DNA of 64,000 bases from Auanema rhodensis. Its lineage: Eukaryota > Nematoda > Chromadorea > Rhabditida > Rhabditidae. Of this stretch, positions 1 through 10,436 are shown in pieces (positions within the stretch are counted from its first letter, which is position 1; each line of letters begins with the position of its first letter). The notes below the pieces were generated by a model, which did no database searches, had not been told where the DNA came from, and saw nothing but the letters and a program-made list of their open reading frames with translations. The stretch lies in assembly GCA_964057225.1 (NCBI GenBank), contig OZ059900.1, positions 8,504,501-8,568,500 on the forward strand. Reading direction: 5' to 3'. The position numbers and the translations under genes are program-made.

Positions 1-178
1 AAGGCCCATATTTCAATCAGTTTTGATATTTGTGCAAAATAGACCTATATGAACATTCTATGACAGTATTTCATACATTTAGTCGTTTTAGAAGAAAAAA
101 ATATGCTTAAGATCAAAAGTTTGACTGATTTTGCCAAAATGCCCTTCAATCCCCAAAAAACCAATAATTCTTGATATT

Positions 179-198
179 TTTGGTCCTTTTTGACCAAA
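179..198. other. Hairpin candidate with mutable loop (M1 copy)
   Basis: In M1 TTTGGTC (179-185) and GACCAAA (192-198) are a perfect 7-bp inverted repeat around a 6-base loop. Most copies have C181, which breaks the third pair but leaves GGTC/GACC. The loop and its edges are a hotspot: C187/C189 (M18, M28, M39), C189 (M16, M21, M37 and others), C191 (class B), T186 (M40), and the 1-bp deletions of M54, M126 and M142. Confidence 0.6.
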
Positions 199-212
199 GT
201 GGTTAAAATTGG

Positions 213-224
213 ACATATATATGT
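213..224. other. 12-bp perfect palindrome ACATATATATGT (M1 copy)
   Basis: Alternating AT-rich self-complementary site. Copy classes differ here: many keep the perfect palindrome, another group has ACATAAATATGT (A218), a third ACATAAACATGT (A218, C220), and M161, M166 and M167 have T215. Perfect dyad symmetry is therefore class-dependent and not universally kept. Confidence 0.7.
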
Positions 225-282
225 AAAAATAGTCAAAGTTTATGAATCCTGAATTTCAAATCCATATCTCAAAGGGTCTGAT

Positions 283-309
283 CAAAACATACAGTTTTCA
301 CATGTTTTG
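283..309. other. Perfect 8-bp inverted repeat in the conserved block (M1 copy)
   Basis: CAAAACAT at 283-290 is the exact reverse complement of ATGTTTTG at 302-309, separated by an 11-base spacer. The palindrome TGATCA (279-284) overlaps its left end. I saw no arm substitutions in any copy; the only nearby variant (C292A in M162 and M168) is in the spacer. It could form a small cruciform or be a dimeric protein site. It repeats about every 348 bp through the window. Confidence 0.75.
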
Positions 310-313
310 TACC

Positions 314-340
314 CAAAATCGTTGAATATATGGCGTTTTG
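314..340. other. Imperfect dyad with paired invariant CpGs (M1 copy)
   Basis: CAAAATCG (314-321) pairs with CGTTTTG (334-340) if T319 is bulged: five C/G-A/T pairs, then C320-G335 and G321-C334, around a 12-base AT-rich loop. It starts 4 bases after the previous dyad ends. The few arm variants (G316, A339, G315) are not compensated, so the dyad may simply be conserved sequence rather than a selected fold. Confidence 0.55.
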
Positions 341-348
341 AGCATAAA

Positions 349-2436
349 AAGGCCCATATTTCAATCAGTTTCGATATTCGTGCAAAATACACCTATATCA
401 ACATTCTATGACAGTATTCCATACATTTAGTCGTTTTAGAAGAAAAAAATATGCTTAAGATCAAAAGTTTGACTGATTTAGCCAAAATGCCCTTCAATCC
501 CCAAAAAACCAATAATTCTTGATATTTTCGGTCCTTTTCGACCAAAGTGGTTAAAATTGGACATATATATGTGAAAATAGTCAAAGTTTATGAATCCTGA
601 ATTTCAAATCCATATCTCAAAGGGTCTGATCAAAACATACAGTTTTCACATGTTTTGTACCCAAAATCGTTGAATATATGGCGTTTTGAGCATAAAAAGG
701 CCCATATTTCAATCAGTTTTGATATTCGTGCAAAACACACCTATATGAACATTCTATGACAGTATTTCATACATTTAGTCGTTTTAGAAGAAAAAAATAT
801 GCTTAAGATCAAAAGTTTGACTGATTTTGCCAAAATGTCCTTCAAACCCCAAAAAACCAATAATTCTTGATATTTTCGGTCCTTTTTGACCAAAGCGGTT
901 AAAATTGAACATATATATGTGAAAATAGTCAAAGTTTATGAATCCTGAATTTCAAATCCATATCTCAAAGGGTCTGATCAAAACATACAGTTTTCACATG
1001 TTTTGTACCCAAAATCGTTGAATATATGGCGTTTTGAGCATAAAAAGGCCCATATTTCAATCAGTTTTGATATTTGTGCAAAATAGACCTATATGAACAT
1101 TCTATGACAGTATTTCATACATTTAGTCGTTTTAGAAGAAAAAAATATGCTTAAGATCAAAAGTTTGACTGATTTAGCCAAAATGCCCTTCAAACCCCAA
1201 AAAACCAATAATTCTTGATATTTTCGGTCCTTTTTGACCAAAGTGGTTAAAATTGGACATATATATGTAAAAATAGTCGAAGTTTATGAATCCTGAATTT
1301 CAAATCCTTATCTCAAAGGGTCTGATCAAAACATACAGTTTTCACATGTTTTGTACCCAAAATCGTTGAATATATGGCGTTTTGAGCATAAAAAGGCCCA
1401 TATTTCAATCAGTTTCGATATTCGTGCAAAATACACCTATATCAACATTCTATGACAGTATTCCATACATTTAGTCGTTTTAGAAGAAAAAAATATGCTT
1501 AAGATCAAAAGTTTGACTGATTTAGCCAAAATGCCCTTCAATCCCCAAAAAACCAATAATTCTTGATATTTTCGGTCCTTTTCGACCAAAGTGGTTAAAA
1601 TTGGACATATATATGTGAAAATAGTCAAAGTTTATGAATCCTGAATTTCAAATCCATATCTCAAAGGGTCTGATCAAAACATACAGTTTTCACATGTTTT
1701 GTACCCAAAATCGTTGAATATATGGCGTTTTGAGCATAAAAAGGCCCATATTTCAATCAGTTTTGATATTCGTGCAAAACACACCTATATGAACATTCTA
1801 TGACAGTATTTCATACATTTAGTCGTTTTAGAAGAAAAAAATATGCTTAAGATCAAAAGTTTGACTGATTTTGCCAAAATGTCCTTCAAACCCCAAAAAA
1901 CCAATAATTCTTGATATTTTCGGTCCTTTTTGACCAAAGCGGTTAAAATTGAACATATATATGTGAAAATAGTCAAAGTTTATGAATCCTGAATTTCAAA
2001 TCCATATCTCAAAGGGTCTGATCAAAACATACAGTTTTCACATGTTTTGTACCCAAAATCGTTGAATATATGGCGTTTTGAGCATAAAAAGGCCCATATT
2101 TCAATCAGTTTTGATATTTGTGCAAAATAGACCTATATGAACATTCTATGACAGTATTTCATACATTTAGTCGTTTTAGAAGAAAAAAATATGCTTAAGA
2201 TCAAAAGTTTGACTGATTTAGCCAAAATGCCCTTCAAACCCCAAAAAACCAATAATTCTTGATATTTTCGGTCCTTTTTGACCAAAGTGGTTAAAATTGG
2301 ACATATATATGTAAAAATAGTCGAAGTTTATGAATCCTGAATTTCAAATCCATATCTCAAAGGGTCTGATCAAAACATACAGTTTTCACATGTTTTGTAC
2401 CCAAAATCGTTGAATATATGGCGTTTTGAGCATAAA
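349..2436. repeat. Trimer HOR B-C-D, two tandem copies (M2-M4, M5-M7)
   Basis: Period 1044 bp. B carries C24, C51, C71, A132, C191, G225. C carries C40, T142, A150, C200, A212. D carries T31, G42, A132, A150, G235. M2/M5 and M3/M6 read identically; M4 differs from M7 by T264, which it shares with M13 (nine monomers away). Confidence 0.88.
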
Positions 2437-3480
2437 AAGGCCCATATTTCAATCAGTTTCGATATTCTTGCAAGATACACCTATATGAACATTCTATGAC
2501 AGTATTTCATACATTTAGTCGTTTTAGAAGAAAAAAATATGCTTAAGATCAAAAGTTTGACTGATTTTGCCAAAATGCCCTTCAATCCCCAAAAAACCAA
2601 TAATTCTTGATATTTTTGGTCCTTTTTGACCAAAGTGGTTAAAATTGGACATATATATGTAAAAATAGTCAAAGTTTATGAATCCTGAATTTCAAATCCA
2701 TATCTCAAAGGGTCTGATCAAAACATACAGTTTTCACATGTTTTGTACCCAAAATCGTTGAATATATGGCGTTTTGAGCATAAAAAGGCCCATATTTCAA
2801 TCAGTTTCGATATTCGTGCAAAATACACCTATATCAACATTCTATGACAGTATTCCATACATTTAGTCGTTTTAGAAGAAAAAAATATGCTTAAGATCAA
2901 AAGTTTGACTGATTTAGCCAAAATGCCCTTCAATCCCCAAAAAACCAATAATTCTTGATATTTTCGGTCCTTTTCGACCAAAGTGGTTAAAATTGGACAT
3001 ATATATGTGAAAATAGTCAAAGTTTATGAATCCTGAATTTCAAATCCATATCTCAAAGGGTCTGATCAAAACATACAGTTTTCACATGTTTTGTACCCAA
3101 AATCGTTGAATATATGGCGTTTTGAGCATAAAAAGGCCCATATTTCAATCAGTTTTGATATTCGTGCAAAACACACCTATATGAACATTCTATGACAGTA
3201 TTTCATACATTTAGTCGTTTTAGAAGAAAAAAATATGCTTAAGATCAAAAGTTTGACTGATTTTGCCAAAATGTCCTTCAAACCCCAAAAAACCAATAAT
3301 TCTTGATATTTTCGGTCCTTTTTGACCAAAGCGGTTAAAATTGAACATATATATGTGAAAATAGTCAAAGTTTATGAATCCTGAATTTCAAATCCATATC
3401 TCAAAGGGTCTGATCAAAACATACAGTTTTCACATGTTTTGTACCCAAAATCGTTGAATATATGGCGTTTTGAGCATAAA

Positions 3481-3828
3481 AAGGCCCATATTTCAATCAG
3501 TTTTGATATTTGTGCAAAATAGACCTATATGAACATTCTATGACAGTATTTCATACATTTAGTCGTTTTAGAAGAAAAAAATATGCTTAAGATCAAAAGT
3601 TTGACTGATTTAGCCAAAATGCCCTTCAATCCCCAAAAAACCAATAATTCTTGATATTTTCGGTCCTTTTCGACCAAAGTGGTTAAAATTGGACATATAT
3701 ATGTGAAAATAGTCAAAGTTTATGAATCCTGAATTTCAAATCCATATCTCAAAGGGTCTGATCAAAACATACAGTTTTCACATGTTTTGTACCCAAAATC
3801 GTTGAATATATGGCGTTTTGAGCATAAA
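3481..3828. repeat. Hybrid monomer M11 (D-like start, B-like end)
   Basis: Bases up to site 71 match class D (T24, T31, G42, G51, T71), while T150, C191 and G225 match class B; A132 is shared by both. The switch therefore lies between sites 71 and 150. Length is exactly 348 bp, so the exchange was in register. Confidence 0.75.
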
Positions 3829-4872
3829 AAGGCCCATATTTCAATCAGTTTTGATATTCGTGCAAAACACACCTATATGAACATTCTATGACAGTATTTC
3901 ATACATTTAGTCGTTTTAGAAGAAAAAAATATGCTTAAGATCAAAAGTTTGACTGATTTTGCCAAAATGTCCTTCAAACCCCAAAAAACCAATAATTCTT
4001 GATATTTTCGGTCCTTTTTGACCAAAGCGGTTAAAATTGAACATATATATGTGAAAATAGTCAAAGTTTATGAATCCTGAATTTCAAATCCATATCTCAA
4101 AGGGTCTGATCAAAACATACAGTTTTCACATGTTTTGTACCCAAAATCGTTGAATATATGGCGTTTTGAGCATAAAAAGGCCCATATTTCAATCAGTTTT
4201 GATATTTGTGCAAAATAGACCTATATGAACATTCTATGACAGTATTTCATACATTTAGTCGTTTTAGAAGAAAAAAATATGCTTAAGATCAAAAGTTTGA
4301 CTGATTTAGCCAAAATGCCCTTCAAACCCCAAAAAACCAATAATTCTTGATATTTTCGGTCCTTTTTGACCAAAGTGGTTAAAATTGGACATATATATGT
4401 AAAAATAGTCGAAGTTTATGAATCCTGAATTTCAAATCCTTATCTCAAAGGGTCTGATCAAAACATACAGTTTTCACATGTTTTGTACCCAAAATCGTTG
4501 AATATATGGCGTTTTGAGCATAAAAAGGCCCATATTTCAATCAGTTTCGATATTCGTGCAAAATACACCTATATCAACATTCTATGACAGTATTCCATAC
4601 ATTTAGTCGTTTTAGAAGAAAAAAATATGCTTAAGATCAAAAGTTTGACTGATTTAGCCAAAATGCCCTTCAATCCCCAAAAAACCAATAATTCTTGATA
4701 TTTTCGGTCCTTTTCGACCAAAGTGGTTAAAATTGGACATATATATGTGAAAATAGTCAAAGTTTATGAATCCTGAATTTCAAATCCATATCTCAAAGGG
4801 TCTGATCAAAACATACAGTTTTCACATGTTTTGTACCCAAAATCGTTGAATATATGGCGTTTTGAGCATAAA

Positions 4873-5220
4873 AAGGCCCATATTTCAATCAGTTTTGATA
4901 TTCGTGCAAAACACACCTATATGAACATTCTATGACAGTATTTCATACATTTAGTCGTTTTAGAAGAAAAAAATATGCTTAAGATCAAAAGTTTGACTGA
5001 TTTTGCCAAAATGTCCTTCAAACCCCAAAAAACCAATAATTCTTGATATTTTCGGTCCTTTTTGACCAAAGTGGTTAAAATTGGACATATATATGTAAAA
5101 ATAGTCGAAGTTTATGAATCCTGAATTTCAAATCCATATCTCAAAGGGTCTGATCAAAACATACAGTTTTCACATGTTTTGTACCCAAAATCGTTGAATA
5201 TATGGCGTTTTGAGCATAAA
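4873..5220. repeat. Hybrid monomer M15 (C start, D end)
   Basis: C40 and T142 mark class C; T200, G212, A225 and G235 mark class D. In M34-M39 the order is B-C-D-E-F-G, but in M14-M18 it is B-(C/D)-E-F-G. M15 is thus what a one-monomer deletion by unequal exchange between adjacent C and D would leave, with the breakpoint between sites 142 and 200. Confidence 0.78.
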
Positions 5221-5566
5221 AAGGCCCATATTTCAATCAGTTTCGATATTCTTGCAAAATACACCTATATCAACATTCTATGACAGTATTCCATACATTT
5301 AGTCGTTTTAGAAGAAAAAAATATGCTTAAGATCAAAAGTTTGACTGATTTTGCCAAAATGCCCTTCAATCCCCAAAAAACCAATAATTCTTGATATTTT
5401 CGGTCCTTCTTGACCAAAGTGGTTAAAATTGAACATATATATGTAAAAATAGTCAAAGTATTAATCCTGAATTTAAAATCCATATCTCAAAGGATCTGAT
5501 CAAAACATACAGTTTTCACATGTTTTGTACCCAAAATCGTTGAATATATGGCGTTTTGAGCATAAA
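5221..5566. repeat. Class E monomer M16 (346 bp, 2-bp deletion)
   Basis: After AGTCAAAG the usual TTTATGAATCC is replaced by TATTAATCC near 5459-5467, best read as loss of TT plus G244T. It also has A257 and a private A276. The same 2-bp lesion appears in M21 and M37, which makes it a lineage marker. Confidence 0.9.
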
Positions 5567-6958
5567 AAGGCCCATATTTCAATCAGTTTTGATATTCGTG
5601 CAAAATACACCTATATGAACATTCTATGACAGTATTTCATACATTTAGTCGTTTTAGAAGAAAAAAATATGCTTAAGATCAAAAGTTTGACTGATTTAGC
5701 CAAAATGCCCTTCAAACCCCAAAAAACCAATAATTCTTGATATTTTCGGTCCTTTTTGACCAAAGTGGTTAAAATTGAACATATATATGTAAAAATAGTC
5801 AAAGTTTATGAATCCTGAATTTCAAATCCATATCTCAAAGGGTCTGATCAAAACATACAGTTTTCACATGTTTTGTACCCAAAATCGTTGAATATATGGC
5901 GTTTTGAGCATAAAAAGGCCCATATTTCAATCAGTTTCGATATTCGTGCAAAATACACCTATATCAACATTCTATGACAGTATTCCATACATTTAGTCGT
6001 TTTAGAAGAAAAAAATATGCTTAAGATCAAAAGTTTGACTGATTTTGCCAAAATGCCCTTCAATCCCCAAAAAACCAATAATTCTTGATATTTTCGGTCC
6101 CTCTTGACCAAAGTGGTTAAAATTGAACATATATATGTAAAAATAGTCAAAGTTTATGAATCCTGAATTTAAAATCCATATCTCAAAGGGTCTGATCAAA
6201 ACATACAGTTTTCACATGTTTTGTACCCAAAATCGTTGAATATATGGCGTTTTGAGCATAAAAAGGCCCATATTTCAATCAGTTTTGATATTCGTGCAAA
6301 ACACACCTATATGAACATTCTATGACAGTATTTCATACATTTAGTCGTTTTAGAAGAAAAAAATATGCTTAAGATCAAAAGTTTGACTGATTTTGCCAAA
6401 ATGTCCTTCAAACCCCAAAAAACCAATAATTCTTGATATTTTCGGTCCTTTTTGACCAAAGCGGTTAAAATTGAACATATATATGTGAAAATAGTCAAAG
6501 TTTATGAATCCTGAATTTCAAATCCATATCTCAAAGGGTCTGATCAAAACATACAGTTTTCACATGTTTTGTACCCAAAATCGTTGAATATATGGCGTTT
6601 TGAGCATAAAAAGGCCCATATTTCAATCAGTTTTGATATTTGTGCAAAATAGACCTATATGAACATTCTATGACAGTATTTCATACATTTAGTCGTTTTA
6701 GAAGAAAAAAATATGCTTAAGATCAAAAGTTTGACTGATTTAGCCAAAATGCCCTTCAAACCCCAAAAAACCAATAATTCTTGATATTTTCGGTCCTTTT
6801 TGACCAAAGTGGTTAAAATTGGACATATATATGTAAAAATAGTCGAAGTTTATGAATCCTGAATTTCAAATCCATATCTCAAAGGGTCTGATCAAAACAT
6901 ACAGTTTTCACATGTTTTGTACCCAAAATCGTTGAATATATGGCGTTTTGAGCATAAA

Positions 6959-7304
6959 AAGGCCCATATTTCAATCAGTTTCGATATTCTTGCAAAATAC
7001 ACCTATATCAACATTCTATGACAGTATTCCATACATTTAGTCGTTTTAGAAGAAAAAAATATGCTTAAGATCAAAAGTTTGACTGATTTTGCCAAAATGC
7101 CCTTCAATCCCCAAAAAACCAATAATTCTTGATATTTTCGGTCCTTCTTGACCAAAGTGGTTAAAATTGAACATATATATGTAAAAATAGTCAAAGTATT
7201 AATCCTGAATTTAAAATCCATATCTCAAAGGGTCTGATCAAAACATACAGTTTTCACATGTTTTGTACCCAAAATCGTTGAATATATGGCGTTTTGAGCA
7301 TAAA
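6959..7304. repeat. Class E monomer M21 (346 bp, 2-bp deletion)
   Basis: Carries the same TATTAATCC lesion near 7197, five monomers downstream of M16, with G276 rather than the private A276 of M16. Shared ancestry with M16 and M37 is the simplest reading. Confidence 0.9.
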
Positions 7305-7652
7305 AAGGCCCATATTTCAATCAGTTTTGATATTCGTGCAAAATACACCTATATGAACATTCTATGACAGTATTTCATACATTTAGTCGTTTTAGAAGAA
7401 AAAAATATGCTTAAGATCAAAAGTTTGACTGATTTAGCCAAAATGCCCTTCAAACCCCAAAAAACCAATAATTCTTGATATTTTCGGTCCTTTTTGACCA
7501 AAGTGGTTAAAATTGGACATAAATATGTAAAAATAGTCAAAGTTTATGAATCCTGAATTTCAAATCCATATCTCAAAGGGTCTGATCAAAACATACAGTT
7601 TTCACATGTTTTGTACCCAAAATCGTTGAATATATGGCGTTTTGAGCATAAA

Positions 7653-9392
7653 AAGGCCCATATTTCAATCAGTTTCGATATTCGTGCAAAATACACCTAT
7701 ATCAACATTCTATGACAGTATTCCATACATTTAGTCGTTTTAGAAGAAAAAAATATGCTTAAGATCAAAAGTTTGACTGATTTTGCCAAAATGCCCTTCA
7801 ATCCCCAAAAAACCAATAATTCTTGATATTTTCGGTCCTTTTTGACCAAAGTGGTTAAAATTGAACATATATATGTAAAAATAGTCAAAGTTTATGAATC
7901 CTGAATTTCAAATCCATATCTCAAAGGGTCTGATCAAAACATACAGTTTTCACATGTTTTGTACCCAAAATCGTTGAATATATGGCGTTTTGAGCATAAA
8001 AAGGCCCATATTTCAATCAGTTTCGATATTCGTGCAAAATACACCTATATCAACATTCTATGACAGTATTCCATACATTTAGTCGTTTTAGAAGAAAAAA
8101 ATATGCTTAAGATCAAAAGTTTGACTGATTTTGCCAAAATGCCCTTCAATCCCCAAAAAACCAATAATTCTTGATATTTTCGGTCCTTTTTGACCAAAGT
8201 GGTTAAAATTGAACATATATATGTAAAAATAGTCAAAGTTTATGAATCCTGAATTTCCAATCCATATCTCAAAGGGTCTGATCAAAACATACAGTTTTCA
8301 CATGTTTTGTACCCAAAATCGTTGAATATATGGCGTTTTGAGCATAAAAAGGCCCATATTTCAATCAGTTTTGATATTTGTGCAAAATAGACCTATATGA
8401 ACATTCTATGACAGTATTTCATACATTTAGTCGTTTTAGAAGAAAAAAATATGCTTAAGATCAAAAGTTTGACTGATTTTGCCAAAATGCCCTTCAATCC
8501 CCAAAAAACCAATAATTCTTGATATTTTCGGTCCTTTTTGACCAAAGTGGTTAAAATTGGACATATATATGTAAAAATAGTCAAAGTTTATGAATCCTGA
8601 ATTTCAAATCCATATCTCAAAGGGTCTGATCAAAACATACAGTTTTCACATGTTTTGTACCCAAAATCGTTGAATATATGGCGTTTTGAGCATAAAAAGG
8701 CCCATATTTCAATCAGTTTCGATATTCGTGCAAAATACACCTATATCAACATTTTATGACAGTATTTCATACATTTAGTCGTTTTAGAAGAAAAAAATAT
8801 GCTTAAGATCAGAAGTTTGACTGATTTTGCCAAAATGCCCTTCAATCCCCAAAAAACCAATAATTCTTGATATTTTCGGTCCTTTTTGACCAAAGTGGTT
8901 AAAATTGGACATAAACATGTAAAAATAGTCAAAGTTTATGAATCCTGAATTTCAAATCCATATCTCAAAGGGTCTGATCAAAACATACAGTTTTCACATG
9001 TTTTGTACCCAAAATCGTTGAATATATGGCGTTTTGAGCATAAAAAGGCCCATATTTCAATCAGTTTTGATATTTGTGCAAAATACACCTATATGAACAT
9101 TCTATGACAGTATTTCATACATTTAGTCGTTTTAGAAGAAAAAAATATGCTTAAGATCAAAAGTTTGACTGATTTTGCCAAAATGCCCTTCAATCCCCAA
9201 AAAACCAATAATTCTTGATATTTTCGGTCCTTTTTGACCAAAGTGGTTAAAATTGGACATAAATATGTAAAAATAGTCAAAGTTTATGAATCCTGAATTT
9301 CAAATCCATATCTCAAAGGGTCTGATCAAAACATACAGTTTTCACATGTTTTGTACCCAAAATCGTTGAATATATGGCGTTTTGAGCATAAA
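7653..9392. repeat. Pentamer HOR, copy 1 (M23-M27)
   Basis: Order: C24/C51/C71 with A212; same plus C258 (TTTCCAATCC); T24/G42 with G212; a G116/A218/C220 monomer with T58; and an A218 monomer. The same five in the same order recur at 14959-16698 and 16699-18438. M26 shares T58 with M52 but not with M47, so copy 1 is closest to copy 3. Confidence 0.87.
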
Positions 9393-10436
9393 AAGGCCCA
9401 TATTTCAATCAGTTTCGATATTCGTGCAAAATACACCTATATCAACATTCTATGACAGTATTCCATACATTTAGTCGTTTTAGAAGAAAAAAATATGCTT
9501 AAGATCAAAAGTTTGACTGATTTTGCCAAAATGCCCTTCAATCCCCAAAAAACCAATAATTCTTGATATTTTCGGTCCCTCTTGACCAAAGTGGTTAAAA
9601 TTGAACATATATATGTAAAAATAGTCAAAGTTTATGAATCCTGAATTTAAAATCCATATCTCAAAGGGTCTGATCAAAACATACAGTTTTCACATGTTTT
9701 GTACCCAAAATCGTTGAATATATGGCGTTTTGAGCATAAAAAGGCCCATATTTCAATCAGTTTTGATATTCGTGCAAAATACACCTATATGAACATTCTA
9801 TGACAGTATTTCATACATTTAGTCGTTTTAGAAGAAAAAAATATGCTTAAGATCAAAAGTTTGACTGATTTAGCCAAAATGCCCTTCAAACCCCAAAAAA
9901 CCAATAATTCTTGATATTTTCGGTCCTTTTTGACCAAAGTGGTTAAAATTGAACATATATATGTAAAAATAGTCAAAGTTTATGAATCCTGAATTTCAAA
10001 TCCATATCTCAAAGGGTCTGATCAAAACATACAGTTTTCACATGTTTTGTACCCAAAATCGTTGAATATATGGCGTTTTGAGCATAAAAAGGCCCATATT
10101 TCAATCAGTTTCGATATTCGTGCAAAATACACCTATATGAACATTCTATGACAGTATTTCATACATTTAGTCGTTTTAGAAGAAAAAAATATGCTTAAGA
10201 TCAGAAGTTTGACTGATTTTGCCAAAATGCCCTTCAATCCCCAAAAAACCAATAATTCTTGATATTTTCGGTCCTTTTTGACCAAAGTGGTTAAAATTGG
10301 ACATATATATGTAAAAATAGTCAAAGTTTATGAATCCTGAATTTCAAATCCATATCTCAAAGGGTCTGATCAAAACATACAGTTTTCACATGTTTTGTAC
10401 CCAAAATCGTTGAATATATGGCGTTTTGAGCATAAA
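9393..10436. repeat. Linker monomers M28-M30
   Basis: M28 is class G (CCCTCTTGACC, A257), M29 is class F, and M30 is a C24/G51/G116 monomer with G212. G next to F also occurs at M39-M40 and, in the reverse order, at M17-M18. The stretch joins the pentamer to the second B-C-D block. Confidence 0.72.

Larger units (their letters stand above)
1..348. repeat. Reference monomer M1 (coordinate system for all copies)
   Basis: M1 sets the monomer numbering. Landmarks: GGCCC at 3-7, variable 5' part 16-71, A7 run at 95-101, CTTAAG at 106-111, A6 run at 155-160, hairpin candidate 179-198, palindrome 213-224, TGATCA at 279-284, dyads at 283-309 and 314-340. Diagnostic sites used for classing include 24 (T/C/G), 31 (T/C), 40, 42 (G/C), 48, 51 (G/C), 71 (T/C), 116 (A/G), 132 (T/A), 142 (C/T), 150 (T/A), 181, 191, 200, 212 (G/A), 218 (T/A), 225, 226 and 235. 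M1 itself is D-like at its start and differs later (T132, T150, T181), so it looks mosaic. Confidence 0.93.
269..363. repeat. Near-invariant monomer block (shown in M1/M2)
   Basis: Monomer 269-348 plus 1-15 of the next copy barely changes across 184 copies. By eye I found only these variants, each in few copies: G269 (M162, M168), A276 (M16), A292 (M162, M168), T312 (M126), G315 (M183), G316 (M111, M120, M133, M136), C336 (M84, M94), A339 (M110, M111, M119, M120, M133, M136) and A3 (M69). By contrast 16-268 carries many high-frequency class differences. The block contains both dyads and two of the three invariant CpGs. It could reflect a bound protein or local homogenisation; the sequence does not decide. 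Confidence 0.8.
2437..5220. repeat. Mosaic of classes A, B, C, D (M8-M15)
   Basis: Order is A, B, C, D/B hybrid, C, D, B, C/D hybrid. M8 has an E-like start (CTTGCAA) joined to an M1-like body. M12-M14 repeat the order and the T264 variant of M3-M5, so this stretch looks like an irregular relative of the flanking trimer array, disrupted by unequal exchange. Confidence 0.75.
5221..7652. repeat. E-F-G-C-D-E run ending in an F/H hybrid (M16-M22)
   Basis: M16-M18 (E-F-G) recur at M37-M39, and M19-M21 (C-D-E) recur at M35-M37. M22 begins like F (C31, A132, A150) and ends like the YLCP-type class (G212, A218), a hybrid with its switch between sites 150 and 212. M16 and M21 carry the shared 2-bp deletion. 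Confidence 0.8.

Noticed and set aside
29-45. Possible CENP-B box-like match around ATTCGTGCAAAATACAC
   Set aside because: Only the 5' half (TTCG....A) fits; the CGGG half is absent, and the TTCG is itself polymorphic between classes. A chance match is likely.
96-160. Polyadenylation or promoter signals (A-runs, CCAAT near 161-165, TATA-like runs)
   Set aside because: These short AT-rich motifs are expected by chance at about 70% A+T, and no transcript evidence is visible in the sequence.
45-236. A 63-codon minus-strand open frame recurring in most monomers
   Set aside because: It starts at TTG, has no separate promoter or homology I recognise, changes freely at amino-acid level (K/E, G/D, S/P, F/L, R/Q), is lost in classes with G235 or indels, and repeats only because the monomer repeats. 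I do not consider it a gene.
6002-6199. A 65-codon minus-strand frame present in some copies (A257 or C258 monomers)
   Set aside because: It appears only where a single base change removes a stop codon, and overlaps the other frame. It is a by-product of satellite variation.
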